From Photobacterium profundum (GTDB lineage: Bacteria; Pseudomonadota; Gammaproteobacteria; Enterobacterales; Vibrionaceae), in the NCBI RefSeq assembly GCF_003026285.1, contig NZ_PYOD01000003.1, positions 310,001 to 374,000 of the forward strand: 64,000 bases of DNA, written 5' to 3'. Of this stretch, positions 60,341 to 64,000 are shown piece after piece (position 1 is the stretch's first letter; the number at the start of each line of letters is the position of its first letter). The notes below the pieces were generated by a model that worked only from the letters and a program-made list of their open reading frames with translations, was not told where the DNA came from and made no database searches. The position numbers and the translations under genes were made by a program.

Positions 60341-61897
60341 TTATTTATCTTTACGGAACATTTCAAGCATCCGCTTGGTAACTGTAAAGCCACCAAATAT
60401 GTTGATACTTGCAATAAGAACGGCAATGAATGCCAAGACAGTAACCAAACTGCTACCCTGACTTACCTGCAACACAGCACCTACAATGATGATGCCTGAA
60501 ATTGCATTAGTCACCGACATAAGAGGAGTATGAAGCGCATGAGATACGTTCCATACTACGTAGTAACCTACAACACATGCCAGTACGAATACCGTTAGGT
60601 GAGCAAGGAATTCTGCAGGAGCGTAATTTGCAATCCAACCAAATGCAGCAATACCAGCAGCCATCAAACCGTATTTTTTAACCGGTGACATTGGCGCTTT
60701 TTCAACGACAACTTTAGGTTTTACTTCAGCTGCTGGTTGTTGAGGTGCGGCAGATACTTTGATTGGTGGCGCAGGCCAAGTGATTTCACCTTCTTTAATA
60801 ACAGTTAGACCACGTAACACTTCATCTTCAAAATCGATGTTGATGTTACCGTCTTTTTCTTTACAAAGAAGTTTTAGAAGATTAACAAGGTTAGTACCGT
60901 AAAGTTGAGATGACTGAGTCGGAAGACGACCTACCATATCAGTATAACCAATCACTTTTACGCCGTTTGGCGTAGTAATAACTTTATTGGCTTCAGTGTA
61001 AGCACAGTTACCACCGTTAGCCGCAGCTAAATCGACAATCACACTGCCCGACTTCATTGAATCAACCATTTCTTTGGTGATCAACTTCGGTGCAGGACGG
61101 CCAGGAATAAGTGCTGTCGTAATGATAATATCAACATCTTTAGCTTGCTCTGCGTATAAACGCTCGGCTGCTTTATTAAAGTCATCTGACATTTCTTTAG
61201 CGTAACCATCACCAGTGCTTGTATCTTCTTTGAAATCAACTTCAAGGAAGCTTGCACCCATACTTTCAACTTGTTCCTTAACTTCAGGACGTACATCGAA
61301 AGAACGAACAATTGCACCAAGACTACCAGCAGCACCGATTGCAGCCAATCCAGCAACACCAGCGCCAGCAACTAACACTTTTGCAGGTGGTACTTTACCA
61401 GCAGCAGTAATCTGCCCTGTAAAGAAACGACCAAATTCATGAGCAGCTTCAACAACAGCACGATAACCTGCGATGTTAGCCATTGAACTTAGTGCATCCA
61501 ACGCTTGAGCACGTGAAATGCGCGGCACTGAGTCCATAGCCATTACATTGATATTTTTTGTTGATAACTTATCTAGCAACTCTTTATTTTGAGCAGGCCA
61601 GATAAAGCAGGCAATACTTGCACCTTCTTTGATCAAATCAAATTCATCAACACCAGTTTCATCATTAATCTGAGGAGCGTTAACTTTCAGAATAAGATCT
61701 GACTGCCATACATCTTCAGTTGAAACGATAGTCGCACCCGCAGCTTCAAAAGCTGCATCGCCGAAACTAGCAAGAACGCCAGCATTTTGCTCGATAGCAA
61801 CGCTGAACCCCATTTTTAACAACTGCTCTACCGTTTTAGGCGTAGCAGCAACTCGCGTTTCATTCGCGAATATCTCTTTAGGCACACCAATCTGCAT
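60341..61897 (-). CDS. pntA: NAD(P) transhydrogenase subunit alpha
   Basis: 518 residues. Alanine dehydrogenase/PNT N-domain begins [20 protein letters not shown]; the NAD-binding part has [22 protein letters not shown]; a Pro/Ala/Lys linker near residue 380-395; and four membrane helices at the C-terminus. Inner membrane, heterodimer with PntB. It starts the operon, with a 410 bp upstream region without other genes. Confidence 0.96.
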   Translation of the reverse strand: MQIGVPKEIFANETRVAATPKTVEQLLKMGFSVAIEQNAGVLASFGDAAFEAAGATIVSTEDVWQSDLILKVNAPQINDETGVDEFDLIKEGASIACFIWPAQNKELLDKLSTKNINVMAMDSVPRISRAQALDALSSMANIAGYRAVVEAAHEFGRFFTGQITAAGKVPPAKVLVAGAGVAGLAAIGAAGSLGAIVRSFDVRPEVKEQVESMGASFLEVDFKEDTSTGDGYAKEMSDDFNKAAERLYAEQAKDVDIIITTALIPGRPAPKLITKEMVDSMKSGSVIVDLAAANGGNCAYTEANKVITTPNGVKVIGYTDMVGRLPTQSSQLYGTNLVNLLKLLCKEKDGNINIDFEDEVLRGLTVIKEGEITWPAPPIKVSAAPQQPAAEVKPKVVVEKAPMSPVKKYGLMAAGIAAFGWIANYAPAEFLAHLTVFVLACVVGYYVVWNVSHALHTPLMSVTNAISGIIIVGAVLQVSQGSSLVTVLAFIAVLIASINIFGGFTVTKRMLEMFRKDK

Positions 61898-62307
61898 TAT
61901 TATTCCCTGAACATTGGCATAGAAGTAATGATTTTGTATCCAACTCGCAAAGTATTTTCAAGCACTTTGTAGGAAAAATACAAAAAAACCCAACAAAAAC
62001 GTCGTAATTAACAACGAATGTTACCTTCTAACGGAAAGAAAAGAACGTTTTTAACACCTGGACAGAGGTCAAACCACATTACCAATCAACAATCTATGCA
62101 ATAAAACCACACAAATGCCCACTAATAACGCTATAAGCCTCCTTTTCGCCCAAAAACCACACTTGTAGCAATCGATCTATTTGTTTAAAACAAATTATAT
62201 AATAAGGATAAGTACATAAAATAAGAATGACTTAACCTAACAATTTTTTTTAGAGTAATCATTCAAACGAATGTTTAAATTTTATTTTTATGATTAAGTG
62301 AAGGGTT
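61898..62307. other. Upstream region of pntA, no gene found
   Basis: About 410 bp, AT-rich. It should contain the pnt promoter and the end of the HlyU-family gene's transcript. I saw no strong hairpin or conserved RNA structure. Confidence 0.4.
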
Positions 62308-62589
62308 TTAATGACCAAACATTCCTTCACCATTTTGCTTTATGAACATTTTCGCTTTATTGAGCATAAATGTTTCAGCATCTTGACGTGAACCCAACAA
62401 ATCAGAACGAATAAAGGTATGTGTTTTCACTTCACCATCGATCTCTTTACAAATTCTACCCGCTATACGAAATTGACCACCTTCAGAAATAGGCTCTGGG
62501 TAAATCAAATAACCTTCATATTCGACAGGTTCTACTTCAATTATTTTCTGTTCTTTATTAAGACCAAATAGTTTAGAAAAAAAGCCCAC
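62308..62589 (-). CDS. HlyU-family protein
   Basis: 93 residues: MGFFSKLFGLNKEQKII, then EYEGYLIYPEPISEGGQFRI, AGRICKEIDGEVKTHTFIRS and DLLGSRQDAETFMLNKAKMF. This is the layout of the HlyU-type (PF10115) small proteins, annotated as transcriptional regulators although the true Vibrio HlyU is an ArsR-type protein. The role is uncertain. Start ATG at 62589. Confidence 0.85.
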   Translation of the reverse strand: MGFFSKLFGLNKEQKIIEVEPVEYEGYLIYPEPISEGGQFRIAGRICKEIDGEVKTHTFIRSDLLGSRQDAETFMLNKAKMFIKQNGEGMFGH

Positions 62590-62814
62590 TTAATACATCT
62601 CCATTCATACCTAACTTGATAATCTCGTTACAATATATAGCAAGTTGGTACGCCAGCTAAACTTTAATAACACGTTGAAGTTATCATGCCATATTCTTGC
62701 AACAAATAATTAAAGCTATATTAGAAAATGAAAAAAAATAGTATGAAAATGTTGCAAACAGAAAAGTAAACTTAAACTTAACAATTAATGAAGAAGTGTT
62801 TAACACACATACAA

Positions 62815-62838
62815 AAACACCAGCGAATGCTGGTGTTT
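62815..62838. terminator. Terminator after the DUF1127-like gene
   Basis: AAACACCAGC / GCTGGTGTTT with loop GAAT, 28 bp after the stop of the minus-strand gene at 62866-63057. Confidence 0.85.
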
Positions 62839-62865
62839 AAAGGAATTCTTTATTTTTCGTATCGA

Positions 62866-63057
62866 TTAACGGTACATACCGATATCTTTTTGAAGGTGTA
62901 CAGGTAAATCAGATACATTGTATTGCTTTGGTGTTTCTGAACCACCGAATAAGATGTCTACTGCGTGTGCAATCAATCCTTTGATATTAACCGCATAGGC
63001 TTTCTTATCCAAAGCGCTAGGTGTTGCAATGGTGTCGAAATTAATAGCCTGTGCCAT
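62866..63057 (-). CDS. Small DUF1127-like protein
   Basis: 63 residues ending VSDLPVHLQKDIGMYR, like the C-terminal L-x-D-I-G motif of YjiS/DUF1127 proteins (LLRDIGL). Short members of that family bind RNA or control phosphate and stress responses. The rest of the sequence is not recognised, so the assignment is weak. ATG at 63057 follows AAAGAGGCAATC. Confidence 0.5.
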   Translation of the reverse strand: MAQAINFDTIATPSALDKKAYAVNIKGLIAHAVDILFGGSETPKQYNVSDLPVHLQKDIGMYR

Positions 63058-63342
63058 GATTGCCTCTTTAATTTAGTTTGTTATTTATTGTTTGTTGCTT
63101 AACTGGGCTAATAATAACCGCTTATTTTTTACTCTAATAATGACAATATCTCCATTACAAGATTAGATTATCTAATGTGTTAACAGCTTTTTAAATTCAC
63201 TACAGTAATCAGAAATATTTTTGCAGCTTTAATGCTTAACTACCCACTTTTAAACGTTAAATTAGCTTAAACAGCATAAATTTGTGTTTGGCATACATTT
63301 GTAGTAACAATGGGGTAACAATTAAAATATAAAGATTTTTTT

Positions 63343-64000
63343 ATGCTCACTTTTATATCCAAACACTCCCCTATTTTTTTGATGCTGGCTGCTATTTTAG
63401 GCTTTGTTGTACCGTCTGCTTCTGCAATGATTTTTCCTTTTTTACCCTACATCCTTTTCTTTCTTATGCTTTTTACGTTAATAGGTATGAAGCAGAACGA
63501 ACTGATCAAAATGCTCGGTCAATTAGACATATGGCTTTACGCTAGTTTTCATGCTGTTGGACTTTCAATATTAGCCTGTTCACTTGCAGGGTTATTTGGC
63601 GCATCGTCATCATTGTTACTTGCCATTTCAGCAGTGGCCGCTACAGGCTCCTTATTTGCAACACCTGCTATTGCACGATCGGTTGGGCTTGATGCATTAA
63701 AAGCAATGGCTATGACTATCGCTTCAACTCTACTCATGCCAGCGGTGTTGTATGTAAATCTATTATTATTTCAAGATAATAACGTCTCACTTGATATGCA
63801 GAGCTATATACAACGTCTTATGATTTTCATTGCGGGTCCTATGCTGATTTCGGCTATGTGTTATCGATTTATACCTAAAGACCTTCTACATAGAACGCAC
63901 GCTAAGCTCTCTCAAGTAACCATTATTTTAGTATTCACCTTCCCATTTGGCTTAGTGGGTGAGTTTAGAGCGATTTTTGATCAGTCCATTATGTTAGGTT
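63343..64000 (+). CDS. Bile acid:sodium symporter-like membrane protein, 3' end outside the window
   Basis: ATG at 63343, open to the end of the window (219 codons). The visible part has seven or so hydrophobic segments with MLAAILGFVVPSASAMIFPF, SILACSLAGLFGASSSLLLA, AATGSLFATPAIARSVGLDA and a long run of further helices. The length, topology and the ATGS-x-x-x-TP pattern resemble BASS-family transporters (bile acid, pantothenate, arsenite and others). Substrate not predictable. Confidence 0.6.
   Translation, partial: MLTFISKHSPIFLMLAAILGFVVPSASAMIFPFLPYILFFLMLFTLIGMKQNELIKMLGQLDIWLYASFHAVGLSILACSLAGLFGASSSLLLAISAVAATGSLFATPAIARSVGLDALKAMAMTIASTLLMPAVLYVNLLLFQDNNVSLDMQSYIQRLMIFIAGPMLISAMCYRFIPKDLLHRTHAKLSQVTIILVFTFPFGLVGEFRAIFDQSIMLG

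Overview
This 64 kb window looks like part of a Vibrionaceae genome, most likely the second chromosome of a Photobacterium-like species. The reasons are: a large array of attC-bearing gene cassettes typical of a sedentary chromosomal integron; a vxrA-vxrB-vxrC block next to pntA/pntB, the order I recall from Vibrio cholerae chromosome II; an NH3-dependent nadE with a NadD-like gene; a chromosomal Qnr-type protein of exactly 218 aa; and an inovirus inserted at a dif-like site. The species assignment is inference from gene content; no rRNA or tRNA gene was recognised.

Region 1 (1-14831) is an integron cassette array: 15 cassettes, all reading on the + strand, separated by attC sites of about 83-127 bp. 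The integrase and attI are not in the window. Most products are hypothetical, but they include a GNAT acetyltransferase, an HNH endonuclease, a DUF5677-like protein and two proteins with HEPN-type Rx4H motifs. The attC sites have been hit by mobile elements: an intact IS4-family copy, a 223 bp internally deleted derivative at the same attC position, a frameshifted IS110/IS1111-type element, and the 3' end of a group II intron that truncates the last attC.

Region 2 (about 15.2-28.5 kb) is a genomic island. It holds a repressor with two palindromic operators, a winged-helix-like gene overlapping a DExH helicase gene, a decayed small gene, and a six-gene minus-strand operon (three large tyrosine-recombinase-fold proteins, two coiled-coil proteins, a RecD2-like helicase), with a divergent DndB/DGQHR-like gene. 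The recombinase operon resembles the intA-tfp-intB-srap core of strand-biased circularizing integrative elements. Decayed phage-like debris follows (28.5-29.3 kb).

Region 3 (29630-39543) is an inovirus prophage bounded by two dif-like sites: DUF3693-type repressor, HUH replication initiator, ssDNA-binding protein, small coat proteins, pVIII, a pIII-like tip protein with a collagen-like domain, pVI, Zot/pI and its own secretin, followed by two cargo genes embedded in repeats. To its right are a transposase fragment, a small zinc-ribbon gene and a YefM-YoeB toxin-antitoxin pair.

Region 4 (41-64 kb) is more conventional chromosome: qnr (with attC-like remnants around it), a cupin, an RpoS/RpoQ-like sigma factor, a DUF1439 lipoprotein, chromate transporter, LysR regulator, OmpA-like lipoprotein, acyltransferase, NadD-like/NadE, HD hydrolase, YoaH-like, NnrS, VxrABC envelope-stress two-component system, PntAB transhydrogenase, HlyU-family protein and a partial BASS-like transporter.
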